Source of the DNA: CAWAYH01 sp963786195
Lineage (GTDB): Bacteria; Acidobacteriota; Vicinamibacteria; Vicinamibacterales; 2-12-FULL-66-21
Assembly (NCBI GenBank): GCA_963786195.1
Contig: CAWAYH010000013.1
Location: 290,369-354,368, forward strand
Length of the DNA stretch: 64,000 nucleotides
Reading direction: 5' to 3'
Shown here: one piece after another, positions 19,790 to 27,958 of the stretch
Layout: the number at the start of each line of letters is the position of its first letter
How positions within the stretch are numbered: the stretch's first letter is position 1
Made by a program: the position numbers and the translations under genes
Notes under the pieces: model-generated
Seen by the model: only the letters and a program-made list of their open reading frames with translations
The model's database searches: none
Told to the model about the DNA's origin: nothing

Positions 19790-20154
19790 AAACCTCAAGC
19801 TTGAATGCGCGGTAATCCGCGGCTGCACATTCCCACAAGCGATCGTGTGGATTCCGGGCGGGCCACGCCGTCCGTGGCCGTCAGGACACACGTCCACTGC
19901 AATTGCTAACTCTCGTTGTGTGAACGACGGGAGCCGGCGCAGCCGGCCGAACTACCGGGCGGCAGCGAGAAGGCTCGACGTCATCGTGCGGTCTAAATTG
20001 AGGGACATGGTCTCCTCCGCGATGCGTCGACTTTGAAAGGCGCTCGTGATTAGCGCACGCAGCGCGACTATTATCGGCGAACTCTGCTACTCGCGCAAGG
20101 GCCGGTATGCGTTCGACGCGCGTACGGCGGTTTCTGAGTAACCGAACCCGGGAC
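19790..20154. other. No gene recognised
   Basis: 365 bases between two minus-strand island genes. It contains the promoter region of the 18995-19789 gene. No convincing coding frame, RNA or repeat was seen. Confidence 0.4.
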
Positions 20155-21366
20155 TCAGATCGCTAGCCGCACGCGCTCGCGAACGGCCCAATCCTGCAGT
20201 AACCGAAGCGGCTTTCCCGACGGCGCACGATTGCCCCAACCACGCGCCTGGACGACGGCGCGCCGATTCATGTCGACTTCGACGGTGAGCACGTGGCGAA
20301 CCCTTTCACCTCGGTGGACACGGAGCGACCAAATCCGGGATGCCCCTCGCCAGCACCGGTCCGCATAACTGGCCACGCAGTGATGCAGAGTCGTGCCTTC
20401 AGTCCGCAGCTGCGCGCCATTCGTCAGCTCCATCAGCTGCCACACGCTCGGCGGCGCAGACGGGTCTTGGCTTGGCTCCTCAATCATCATCGGTTGCAGC
20501 GGTGATGGTGCCCACGTGAGGCCGCCGTTCGCTACGCCCAGGCTACGGTGCCAATCCTGCATCAGACGAAGCATCGACTGCACGGTTCGGCCCTTCATCG
20601 AGAACGATGGCAGCGGTGGATCTCGCATGACGATTCCGTCCTGCGTCTCAACCGCTACGCGCTCGTGCCGAATCGCCTGGATGAAATCGATCATCGGTCC
20701 GATTTGTTCCGGGTCGATCGCGCGCGCGTTCGTAATCAGGAACGTCCATACCGTGCGCCAGAACTCGCCATTGCGCAGGTCTGTTGCCAGGCGCGTCGCC
20801 AACACCGCCCGAACCAATTCGTCCGATGCGCCCCAGGGCGAGCAGCTCCGCACGACGCATCGCGTGCTCAATCGCAAGATGATCATCTGACCTGAGGAAG
20901 ATGTGTTCCATCCTCCTGGTCATCACGATCGGCAGATCGAGCGATCGGAAGCTGGCGCCACGGGTATGCGCGACGAACCATTCTCGCTTCCTCTCTGCGT
21001 GCGCATCATCGATCGCATACCACGACGCCGTGAGAAACGGCGGCACGGCGTACTTGCAGACCAGATGCTGTGCAAGAGAACACACTGCCAGCCGCCAGGA
21101 CGCTGAATGCGCCCGGCCAGTCCGTCGCTGTCCGGACGTGTGCGCTCGCGAACCGCGATAGATTGACGAGCGCTTCCACGCCAGGATGGTGGCCATTTGA
21201 CGACGGGCGCGTCCAGCAACCGCGGGGCTCGATTCCGAACGCAGTGCAGCAGGGCGCGGAATGTCGCTGTGGCGAGCCTGTTTGCGGCCAAGCGTGCGTA
21301 GGCCTGGCTGATCGCGCGGTCGGTCTGTTGCTTGTGATGCCGAACGAAACGTTCAGCCGAAGACAC
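20155..21366 (-). CDS. PcfJ-like domain protein, frame-broken
   Basis: The C-terminal ~240 residues in one frame carry PcfJ blocks: MIDFIQAIRHERV, PSFSMKGRTVQSMLRLMQDW, GTTLHHCVASYADRCWRG, SRIWSLRV, VLTVEVDMNRRAVVQARGWG. Upstream, other frames supply HLVCKYAVPPFLTASWYAID, FRSLDLPIVMTRRMEHIFL and further up MSSAERFVRHHKQQTDRAIS, which is how this protein type begins. At least three one-base breaks are needed (near 21200, 21080 and 20850; the last is a GGGG run). PcfJ was named from a conjugative plasmid; the biochemical role is unknown. Its place in the island fits mobile-element cargo. Confidence 0.65.
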
Positions 21367-21778
21367 GATGTCCTCCCTTCGTTCAAGAACTGGATGTGCA
21401 GATGTCGACAGCGCCTGAATCGCGCAGTCGATATCAGGTGCGGACCAGATGCACCGCGCCCGACCGGACGCGGTACGGTCCGCTTGCAGCCCAGAACTAG
21501 ACGAGAGAGAAGAACATCGTGAAACGATCGTGAGGGTTCACGGCCGGATCCGTCAAGCCACAAGACTGTAATCGGTAGTTGCGCGCAGGAATTGCCCGTC
21601 GCTTTACGCGGAATCGTCGTCGCTGACCTCGCCCTCGCTCCGGTAATTGCAAACAACCCGGGAGCGCGCCGGGCGGGTCAAGGCCGCGCAGCGGTGAGCG
21701 TCAGCGAACGAAGCCTTGAGGCGCCCAAGCGCTCCCGGAAAAATCGAGACCGGAGCGAGGACACGCGAGCGAGCGTGA
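21367..21778. other. Spacer between truncated integrase and PcfJ-like gene
   Basis: 412 bases with no supported gene. It holds one copy of the palindromic repeat described at 21658-21738; the rest shows nothing recognisable. Confidence 0.4.
21658..21738. repeat. Palindromic repeat, copy 1 (GGTCAAGGCCGCG core)
   Basis: Outer arms CCGGGAGCGC (21658-21667) and GCGCTCCCGG (21729-21738) are perfect inverted repeats. Inner arms GGGCGGGTCAAGGC and GCCTTGAGGCGCCC nearly pair. The core GGTCAAGGCCGCG and a GAAGCCT-GAGGCGC block recur at 23984-24051. It lies just past the broken end of the tyrosine integrase. Confidence 0.6.
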
Positions 21779-22866
21779 TCACGGCGTCCGGAAAACCGTG
21801 GCGATGAACGCGCCCTTCTGTCCAGGAAAACCGAAGCGACGGGAGAGCACAATCGGTGCCGTTTTGACTTCGGATCCGAAGTCAATATAGGGCTGACCTC
21901 TGACGCGATTTCGGTCGCCCGACACGCGGCGCCCCAGCACATCTCGGACGCCGAACACGAACGCGTCCGGCCCAAGTGCCGCACGCCGTTCCAGGATCGC
22001 CGCCACTCGGCCGTTCGGATTGAACGGGATGCGCCGGTTCTCCTTGTCCTTCGCCGTCGCGCCCGGGATGCCGATCTGACAGGTGTCCCAGTTCACGCGC
22101 TTGTTCTGAATCATCAGCATCTCGCCGCGCCGGCAGCAGAGTTCCAGCGCGCCGATGATCCGGTCGTGCAAGAGCGCACCGACGTTCTGGTGCTCGGGGG
22201 TGTTCATCTTCTGCAGCGCCGCATCGAGCAGGCGTTTCTCCTCGCCCCTGGGGAGCCGGCGGTCGCGCGCGGTCTCCACCTTCTTGTTCAGCCGGACGCC
22301 AAACCGGTGAAACGGTGAACGGTTGAACAGCGGCGGTGTCTGCGCCATCCCCCAGTTCATCGCCGCCCGCAGCGTTTCGAGAACGCGGTGCATAGTCGCG
22401 ATCTCCACGTCCTCGGCATACTCCGAGTCGGTCTTGAACCGGTTGATGACGTCCGGATCCTCGAGCTCCGTCAGCGACAGTTCTCCGAGGTGTTCTTTGA
22501 GCACGCCAACGCGGCTCCGAACCGCGGCGATGCTGCGGAGGCCTGCCGGTTTGACGCAACGCTCCATGTAGGCGGCGAGGAACGCCGACACGTCGCGCAG
22601 CTCGCTGCCGGCTTGCATCGTGCGAGCTGAAGGCCGGCGAGGATCGCGCCGGCCTTGATGTCGCCGATGAACAGGCGTTCCCAATCGCGAGCTTCCTCCA
22701 TCGATTGGATCGGCCGCTGCTTGCCGGGTTCCATTCGAGGGATGGCGAACTCGTTGGCTGGGATGCGGTACCGCTTGCCGCGGAACATCACGTCGAAGCG
22801 CAGATGTTCGAGGCACTTCCTTCCGTTCTTGCAGTTGCGTTCCGTGCACCTTCGTCTGATGGTCAT
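21779..22866 (-). pseudogene. Tyrosine recombinase (phage-type integrase), truncated and frame-broken
   Basis: Starts at an ATG at 22866 behind GGAGGAGTG. The N-terminus has a Cys-bearing basic stretch (RRRCTERNCKNGRKCLEHLR), a frame change near 22625, the SAM-like core-binding domain (FLAAYMERCVKPAGLRSIAA) and the first catalytic block with its Arg (ALELCCRRGEMLMIQ), plus the strand RRIPFNPNGRVAAILERR. The family should then show HxLRH...H...Y, but after about 21900 the frame holds unrelated residues (IVLSRRFGFPGQKGAF). The catalytic His/Arg/Tyr are missing, so it is judged inactive. Confidence 0.75.
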
Positions 22867-22903
22867 CACTCCTCCTTCATGGTGGCTCCTCTGCGCAGTT
22901 GGT

Positions 22904-23182
22904 TTACGACACACGGGTTGGTGCGCCGCGCCTGATCCAGTCGAGCACGTCCGCCGGATGGAACCGACGACCGCGTACGCCGAAGCGCTTCGACGTGAGC
23001 AGGCCGCGCGAGTACGCGCGCCGCACGGTCTCTTCGTGGCAGCCGATGTACTCGGCAACCTCGAATGCTGTCAACAGTCGATTTGGGAGATTTGGGAGAC
23101 CGCCGGTCGCGGGCGCCGCGTCGTCTGCCACGTCGGCGTCATCGAGTTCGAGCTCGTGGTCGATGTACAGGTTCTTCCTCAT
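22904..23182 (-). CDS. Excisionase-like helix-turn-helix protein
   Basis: 92 residues from MRKNLYIDH. An acidic N-terminal third is followed by a MerR/excisionase-type HTH: RLLTAFEVAEYIGCHEETV then RRAYSRGLLTSKRFGVRGRR and FHPADVLDWI. It lies 37 bases upstream of the tyrosine integrase in the same direction, the usual arrangement for a recombination directionality factor or integrase regulator. Confidence 0.75.
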   Translation of the reverse strand: MRKNLYIDHELELDDADVADDAAPATGGLPNLPNRLLTAFEVAEYIGCHEETVRRAYSRGLLTSKRFGVRGRRFHPADVLDWIRRGAPTRVS

Positions 23183-23983
23183 CGCGTCCTCCGAGATACG
23201 TGGCGCCGCGCGGGCGGCGCCGATGTTGATGTGAAGACGCGAGCCGGTGGGCACCGCCGCGAGTGAAGGGGCCTGTGGTCCGATCACTTCCCTGGCGGCC
23301 GGCTCGAAGACCGGCGGTCATGCTGCCTGAAAGGCGGCATGACTCTTCCGGGTTGAGCGAGATGGCGCCGACGATGTCTGTGCCCGGTCGGCGCTGGCGA
23401 ACGTATCCGCGATCCTCGGCTCATTGGCCATCGGGCGCGCCGGAGATGGTCCCGAGCGCGTCGATGGCCGATGCCCAGCTGCAACCTCTCGTGACGAGGA
23501 AATCGCGCGTAGGGCCTTCTGTGCTGGTTTCCCGGTCCCTCGGTGGTGCGCTTCGGTGCGGCGGGCCGTGAGCCGAACCGCAGTCGAGCGCGAGTCGCGT
23601 CGTGTGCCGTTGCTCCGAGCGGCCTCAAGCCGTCTCGGACCGTCTCAAATCGGCTGCGACCCTTACCAACCGTTCCGGTCGTTCTCCGGCTGACGGAAGC
23701 CTGGAGAACCTCGGCGGGCTGGCAACGCTGGTGTCGGTGGTGCTGTATCCACTGAACGCAGCTTCTTCCACGCATACCGACTCAAGGCAGCGAGACTGGG
23801 GTGTATCAACGGACTTGAGTGTCAGTGTGAAGCGTACTCGTTCGCGGTAGATGCGGCCCGTACTTGAGGACCTGGCTACGAAATTGCCCGAGGTTGTGAG
23901 CCGCTTCATGATGCGTAGAGCGGCGGCAACAATGGCGCCGTGCGCGTCATCCGCCCGACGCTCCGATAAACGCCAAGACACTC
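23183..23983. other. 800-bp stretch without a supported gene
   Basis: Frames of 80-160 codons exist on both strands but show no domain or start signal. The minus-strand frame from about 23910 (MKRLTTSGNFVARSSSTGRI) is the least implausible. No tRNA, array or clear terminator was seen. Confidence 0.4.
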
Positions 23984-24051
23984 GGGAGCGCATGGCGCGG
24001 GTCAAGGCCGCGAAGCGCCGACGGAACGGAGGGAAGCCTGAGGCGCGCCAT
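23984..24051. repeat. Palindromic repeat, copy 2
   Basis: Shares GGGAGCGC, GCGGGTCAAGGCCGCG, GGAACG and GAAGCCTGAGGCGC with 21658-21738. Its outer arms ATGGCGCG (23992-23999) and CGCGCCAT (24044-24051) differ from copy 1 but again pair perfectly, so the fold is kept while the sequence changes. Confidence 0.6.
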
Positions 24052-24094
24052 CGTTTCCGCAGAATTCCGATCGGAGCGTCGGCTTCGGGAACGA

Positions 24095-24472
24095 TCAGTT
24101 ATTCGTTTGGTCTGACATCGGGCACCAAAGCGATGGGCTCTCGGCACGCATGAGCGCCAGTACGGCGTCCACGATCCGCGTACGCGCTTCCGGTGTGAGC
24201 AACCCAACTTGTCTTCTCGTCAGATCGCTGCTCGCCGTGAACAGTGTTCCCGGTCGAGCGAAGCTGGCCACGGGCAAGGAACCGGACGCGAAGGCCGTGT
24301 CGTCGAGCGCCACCGCTGCGGAGTCCCCATACGGCTTGCTCTTGACTTGGCAGAGCACGTGATCGCCGCGTCCAGCGTCGGCGAGTACAACCGCAGGACG
24401 GAGCTTCGTCCGCGACAGGTCGGAGAAGGGAAACCTGACCAGAACTACTGCACCTTTTGCAGGTGCTTCCAC
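24095..24472 (-). CDS. MazF/PemK-family mRNA interferase toxin
   Basis: 125 residues from a GTG. KGAVVLVRFPFSDLSRTKLR then PAVVLAD is the MazF/PemK opening (GDVVLVxFPFxD...KxRPAVVL). The C-terminus SFARPGTLFTASSDLTRRQV then GLL matches the conserved S-x-x-R-x-x-K/L strand and the final helix. It is expected to cleave mRNA at short sequence motifs. The start overlaps the end of the antitoxin gene by 28 bases, the usual antitoxin-first order. Confidence 0.88.
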   Translation of the reverse strand: MEAPAKGAVVLVRFPFSDLSRTKLRPAVVLADAGRGDHVLCQVKSKPYGDSAAVALDDTAFASGSLPVASFARPGTLFTASSDLTRRQVGLLTPEARTRIVDAVLALMRAESPSLWCPMSDQTNN

Positions 24473-24666
24473 GCCTCGTCCTCCTCCGGACGGTCCCAGT
24501 CCTCGGCGAGCGCCGGCTCGCTCAGGAGCGCGGTCTCCGCGCGATGATCCGTGGGACGTTCGTCGAGGATGGTCACCAACGCGCGACGAACACCGCCAGG
24601 ACGCACCGGCTCGAGAAGTCTCACGTTGCCGTGCTCGTCGATGACCGCTTCGACGGTCTTGATCAT
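24445..24666 (-). CDS. Antitoxin of the MazF/PemK-type pair
   Basis: 73 residues from the ATG at 24666: MIKTVEAVIDEHGNVRLLEP starts like short antitoxins with an AbrB-like or beta-strand N-terminus, followed by RRALVTILDE and an acidic, toxin-binding C-terminus (EDWDRPEEDEAWKHLQ). Such proteins pair with RelE-, PIN- or MazF-type toxins. The pairing here follows from the overlap with the downstream toxin gene. Confidence 0.8.
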   Translation of the reverse strand: MIKTVEAVIDEHGNVRLLEPVRPGGVRRALVTILDERPTDHRAETALLSEPALAEDWDRPEEDEAWKHLQKVQ

Positions 24667-24876
24667 CTCCTGATTCTCAACCTGAGAACCAGCTTGGCAT
24701 CCGACGATGGAACCGTCAAGGGTCGAGATCGACGCCGGCAACGTTCCGAGGTTTCAAGTAGATCAAGCGAGCGCGACACAATTCTCAATGCGATTTCGTC
24801 GGGAAACGCAGACGTGTGCGCGCCGGATCGAACGACATTTCGGCGACGCGCCCCAGCACACCCAGACATAGACACG

Positions 24877-24948
24877 GGGGCGTGAGCGACCCCGCCGGTC
24901 GGCCTCGGGGCCGCGGATGCGGTGCGCGGGCGGGGTCGCTCACGCCCC
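24877..24948. repeat. Perfect 20-bp inverted repeat, long stem-loop
   Basis: GGGGCGTGAGCGACCCCGCC (24877-24896) is mirrored by its exact reverse complement at 24929-24948 around a 32-base GC-rich loop. The stem contains GTGAGCGAC, whose complement GTCGCTCAC appears on the other side. Followed 35 bases later by a second hairpin. Confidence 0.8.
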
Positions 24949-24982
24949 ATACTTGTTGCGACATCCGTGCCGGGGCGCTCAC

Positions 24983-25005
24983 CGGGCGGCACAATGCGCC
25001 GCCCG
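24983..25005. repeat. Second hairpin, 8-bp stem
   Basis: CGGGCGGC and GCCGCCCG around ACAATGC. It lies between the MazF-type module and the MNT gene, in a 530-base stretch with no supported coding sequence. Confidence 0.6.
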
Positions 25006-25196
25006 CTCTCACCGCACCGTCGGCGACAACATCGCAGCCTCCAAGCAGTTCCAAGCACGTGCCAGCGGCGATAGTCATTCGGACCTCGCTGTTCTTCGCG
25101 GCAAACGGCTGTGCGTCAAGGGGCCAACCGCGCCTTGCCCTTGCGTCCCCCTCCTCGGCCCCATCGTCGGCGGAGGAGCCGCTCATTGGGACGTCG

Positions 25197-25527
25197 ATGA
25201 TAGAGTTTCAACGAGCCATGACCCACGTCCTCGAAGGCCATCGTCACGCGCTTGCAGACCTGTGCAAGAAGCACCCCGTCCGCCGGCTGGACGTGTTCGG
25301 TTCGGCAGCTCGCGGCGACTTCGACGAGGAAGTCAAGCGACGTCGATCTCCTCGTCGACTTTGACGACATGCCGCACGCGGACCGGGCCGACGCGTACCT
25401 GGGTTTTCTGACGGCCGTGGAGGCACTGCTCGGACGTCGAATCGACCTGGTCGAGGTGGGCGCGGTACGCAATCCATACCTGCGTCGCGGAATCGAGGAA
25501 TCGCGCGAGCTGGTCTATGCCGCGTGA
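25197..25527 (+). CDS. MNT-type minimal nucleotidyltransferase (antitoxin of HEPN/MNT), frame-broken
   Basis: About 110 residues. The GSX10DXD motif is split by a one-base break near 25335: RRLDVFGSAARGDFDEEV in one frame, then SDVDLLVDFDDMPHADRADA in the next (Asp pair for metal). The rest (LTAVEALLGRRIDLVEVGAV, NPYLRRGIEESRELVYAA) is the usual MNT ending. In HEPN/MNT systems the MNT enzyme AMPylates and silences the HEPN ribonuclease. Here the HEPN gene is only an 18-codon stub. Confidence 0.8.
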
Positions 25528-25573
25528 CCCGCGGGCATGGCTCGCGGACATCGTGTTGACGCCCGACCGTTAA
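25517..25573 (+). pseudogene. HEPN (DUF86-like) toxin, truncated to 18 codons
   Basis: An ATG overlapping the MNT stop opens MPRDPRAWLADIVLTPDR and then TAA. The first 12 residues match the start of DUF86/HEPN proteins (MxRDxxxxLxDIL), and the overlap is the standard MNT-HEPN arrangement. The catalytic RxxxxH is gone, so the toxin is lost and the antitoxin orphaned. Confidence 0.6.
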
Positions 25574-25601
25574 ACCCACAGATGAGACCAGGAGGCACCT
25601 G

Positions 25602-25877
25602 ATGGACGGGAAAGAAGTCGGTTTCACCGTGCGGCTCTTTCGGGAAGGGGAGACTTACGTCGCCCACGTGCCGGAACTTGACATTTCATCCTGCGGAGAC
25701 ACAGAAGCGGAAACGCGGCGGAACATCAGGGACGCCGTCGCGGGATTCCTGAACACGGCGGAGCAGCAGGGGACGCTCGTGCAAATCCTCGAGGAAGCGG
25801 GCTACCGGCTCAAAGGCGGGCGCTGGCACGAACCGGAAGTCGTTTCGACCGAGCGCATGCAGGTCCGGGTTGCCTGA
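25602..25877 (+). CDS. hicB: HicB-family antitoxin
   Basis: 91 residues. FTVRLFREGETYVAHVPELD then ISSCGDTEAETRRNIRDAVA is the HicB partial RNase H-like fold. The C-terminal part (LVQILEEAGYRLKGGRWHEP) binds toxin. A good ribosome-binding site (AGGAGG) lies 8 bases before the ATG. The stop overlaps the start of the HicA-like gene. Confidence 0.88.
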   Translation: MDGKEVGFTVRLFREGETYVAHVPELDISSCGDTEAETRRNIRDAVAGFLNTAEQQGTLVQILEEAGYRLKGGRWHEPEVVSTERMQVRVA

Positions 25878-26208
25878 CCAAAAGCTCGTCCCCGTTCCCT
25901 ACCAGACGCTCGTCCGTATCTTCGAGAAAGACGGCTTCACTCTCGCCCGGCAGGAAGGGGATCACAAGATTTTCACCAAGGCCGGATGCTCGGCCCCTCG
26001 TGATTCCACTTACCGCGCCGTTCCCGTGTTCGTCATCCGCAACCTGCTCCGCACCTCCGGCATGAGCCGCGAAAGATACTTCGAGCTCATGGAGGATGAT
26101 CCGGGTAGGCATCGAGGCAAAGGGCATCAACGTCGGCGCCCAAGCGGTGAAAACAGCCGGCGGTTCCACCGTCATGCGACAGCAACCAAGGGGGAGAGAT
26201 GGCCATAG
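25870..26208 (+). CDS. hicA: HicA-family toxin with local frame scrambling
   Basis: Starts at a TTG overlapping the hicB stop. PVPYQTLVRIFEKDGFTLAR then QEGDHKIFTK carries the HicA fold with its catalytic His in GDH. The core RPLVIP strand is seen only in the neighbouring frame between about 25985 and 26015, after which AVPVFVIRNLLRTSGMSRER then YFELMED returns to frame, implying two compensating one-base changes. Residues beyond about 26100 look non-native. HicA is an mRNA-cleaving dsRBD-like toxin. It could be active if the changes are sequence error. Confidence 0.78.
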   Translation: MPDQKLVPVPYQTLVRIFEKDGFTLARQEGDHKIFTKAGCSAPRDSTYRAVPVFVIRNLLRTSGMSRERYFELMEDDPGRHRGKGHQRRRPSGENSRRFHRHATATKGERWP

Positions 26209-26880
26209 CGGTGGCCCAGCTCCAGGGTCTCGACACGGCCGGCGCCTGCCGTAACCGCATTGTCGAGCGCGTGAGAGGTGCAGGCCGCGAAAGCCGCCTC
26301 CCCGTCCTGCTTCCATACGCGGTATAGGGCCTTGAATCGAGGTGCTGAGAAAGCGTCGCGAGCTCGATAGAACCGCTCGTCCAGGTCTGGACAGCGGGAC
26401 GGTGCGGGATGCGATCGCGTCTGCTCGAAATACCACCGCAGCTCGTCGAGCACCTCGGCCTTGAGCGGCGTCATCAGTTGATTCCAGACGACCTGTTTGG
26501 CCCGCTGAGCGATGTCCGAGAACTGCGGCGGTACGCCTATCCGCAGCGTCCACGCCGGCATCGCGCGGAGAAGCGCGGCATGGCGCAAGAGAAATACCCG
26601 GAACTCGTCCAGCCAGGGGTCCGTGACGACGTAGACGACAACGCCGCGGCCGGCGAGATGGATGCCGATCGGCAGCCGGTCTGCGAAGTACCGCACGGTG
26701 CGCGCGTCACCGTCGCCGACGGTGATGTGTGGCAAGTCGGCGGGCTCGATCCGGATCAGCGTCGTAATGTGTGCGGTCTTCTCTGCGGACGTGCCGAGCC
26801 ACACCAGGTCGGGGTCCTCGACGATGGCGTCGAGCACCATCAGGCGCTGGATCGCGTGATTCAACGTCACAGGTTTCCGC
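26172..26880 (-). CDS. Unknown protein C-terminal part, in frame behind a Hen1 fragment
   Basis: About 236 residues, unbroken: LNHAIQRLMVLDAIVEDPDL, VWLGTSAEKTAHITTLIR, TVRYFADRLPIGIHLAGR, VVVYVVTDPWLDEFRVFLLR, HAALLRAMPAWTLRIGVP, VLDELRWYFEQTRSH. It reads like the tail of a larger protein whose beginning has been replaced, because it has no start of its own and continues directly from Hen1 residues at 26881. No family recognised. Expression would need the Hen1 start (broken) or an unseen internal start. Confidence 0.5.
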
Positions 26881-27323
26881 AGACGACTCGCTTCGACCGT
26901 ATAGCCGAGAGGCTCGAACAACGCGCGGAGAAACGTCTCTCCGCCGCGGCAGGAAACAGCCGCAAGCCGTGCTTCGAATGGCAACTCGGTCGAAACGAGA
27001 TTGGGCTTTCGCTCACATCGACCACCCAAGGCGGAGTTGAACCAACGCGAAAGCACAACTGAGAGCAGCGACGAGGCGACGTACAGGCCGGTCGTTGACG
27101 TACTGGTCCTCCGCGCCGCCCTTGCCGCCGCGCCCACGAACCATTCCGACCGGATCGACGTCCAGCAGTACGGCCGCCGTGCACGATTCCTCGCTGGCGT
27201 CCGGGTAGAAGACCGTCGCCTTACCGAACGGGAACTCGCGCGTGTGCACATGCTCCGGATGCTTGTGCGCAGGAATCCGAGATCGGTCGCCGGCTGATGG
27301 GTCGTTCGAATCGTCAGGAGCAT
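26881..27323 (-). pseudogene. Hen1 N-terminal domain (copy 2), truncated and frame-broken
   Basis: ATG at 27323: MLLTIRTTHQPATDLGFL. One missing base shifts the frame to HTREFPFGKATVFYPDASEE then SCTAAVLLDVDPVGMVRGRG and QYVNDR. A gain returns it to PYVASSLLSVVLSRWFN, then FEARLAAVSCRGGETFLRAL and FEPLGYTVEASRL. These are consecutive blocks of the bacterial Hen1 N-terminal domain, which activates the Pnkp ligase partner. The sequence then switches in frame to an unrelated protein, so the methyltransferase domain is absent. No pnkp gene is seen in the window. Confidence 0.8.
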
Positions 27324-27438
27324 AGGCTGTGCCGTCGAGACAGTGACGGTCCAGTATACCGAGTGGTCCACGCTGAGAAGCGTTTGTCTGTGCATCCCAG
27401 AACTGGAATAATCGCGAAGTCCGAGGGTGAGGAGCGAG

Positions 27439-27800
27439 ATGGCAGTTCGAAGTGGTGAACGGCGAGAACGGGTCACTCGGGGCACTGGAAACGTGTTCGC
27501 GGATCTCGGGTTTCCCGACGCAGCAGAGCGGCAGGCCAAGCTGCGCCTGGCTATGCGCTCAATCAGATGTTGGACGGGCGCAAGCTGTCGCAGGGCGATG
27601 CGGCCAAGGTGCTGGGACTGACGCAGCCGAAGGTCTCCGCACTCCGTCACTACAAGCTGGCGGGCTTCTCTGTCGAACGCCTGATGAATCTGCTGACCGC
27701 GCTCGACCAGGATGTCGAGATCGTGATTCGGCAAAACCTCGCTCGCGGAAAGTTGCCAGAATCAGCGTCGTCGCAGCATACGACTTGCAAATGGCACTGA
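27439..27800 (+). CDS. HigA-like XRE-family antitoxin/regulator, frame-broken
   Basis: ATG at 27439 with GGAG upstream. VFADLGFPDAAERQAKLRLA then (one missing base near 27553) YALNQMLDGRKLSQGDAAKV, LGLTQPKVSALRHYKLAGFS, VERLMNLLTALDQDVEIVIR: the HTH of HigA2-type antitoxins. Usually such genes sit beside a RelE/HigB-type toxin; none is seen. Instead the 3' end overlaps a small gene that is itself coupled to an RlaP nucleotidyltransferase, so it may regulate that operon. Confidence 0.78.
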
Positions 27801-27958
27801 AACAGAAAGCCACTCCTCGACCGCGCAGATCGTTCACGAGCGCCAGACGCCGAGCGCTCGCTCGACTCGGCAAGGGGCTTGATCTTCAGTGGACGCCTCC
27901 AGCCTCTCGTGACGCGCTTCACGACCGAGGCCGAGGGTCGCGGAGACGTGACAGGTGA
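27791..27958 (+). CDS. Small basic protein coupled to RlaP
   Basis: 55 residues, overlapping the HTH gene by ten bases and ending in a GTGA overlap with RlaP. Very basic start (KQKATPRPRRSFTSARRRAL), then ARLGKGLDLQWTPPASRDAL then HDR. The double overlap and in-register spacing support a real gene. The LDLxWxPPxSRDxLH stretch looks antitoxin-like, but I cannot assign a family. Confidence 0.6.
   Translation: MALKQKATPRPRRSFTSARRRALARLGKGLDLQWTPPASRDALHDRGRGSRRRDR

Noticed and set aside
21658..24051. Integron attC sites
   Set aside because: The palindromes lack the conserved core triplets of attC (RYYYAAC/GTTRRRY) and no IntI-type integrase is present; the nearby integrase is a truncated phage type.
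24816..25196. Open frame upstream of the MNT ATG as an N-terminal extension
   Set aside because: It runs through the perfect 20-bp inverted repeat and has low-complexity content; the MNT homology begins at the ATG at 25197.
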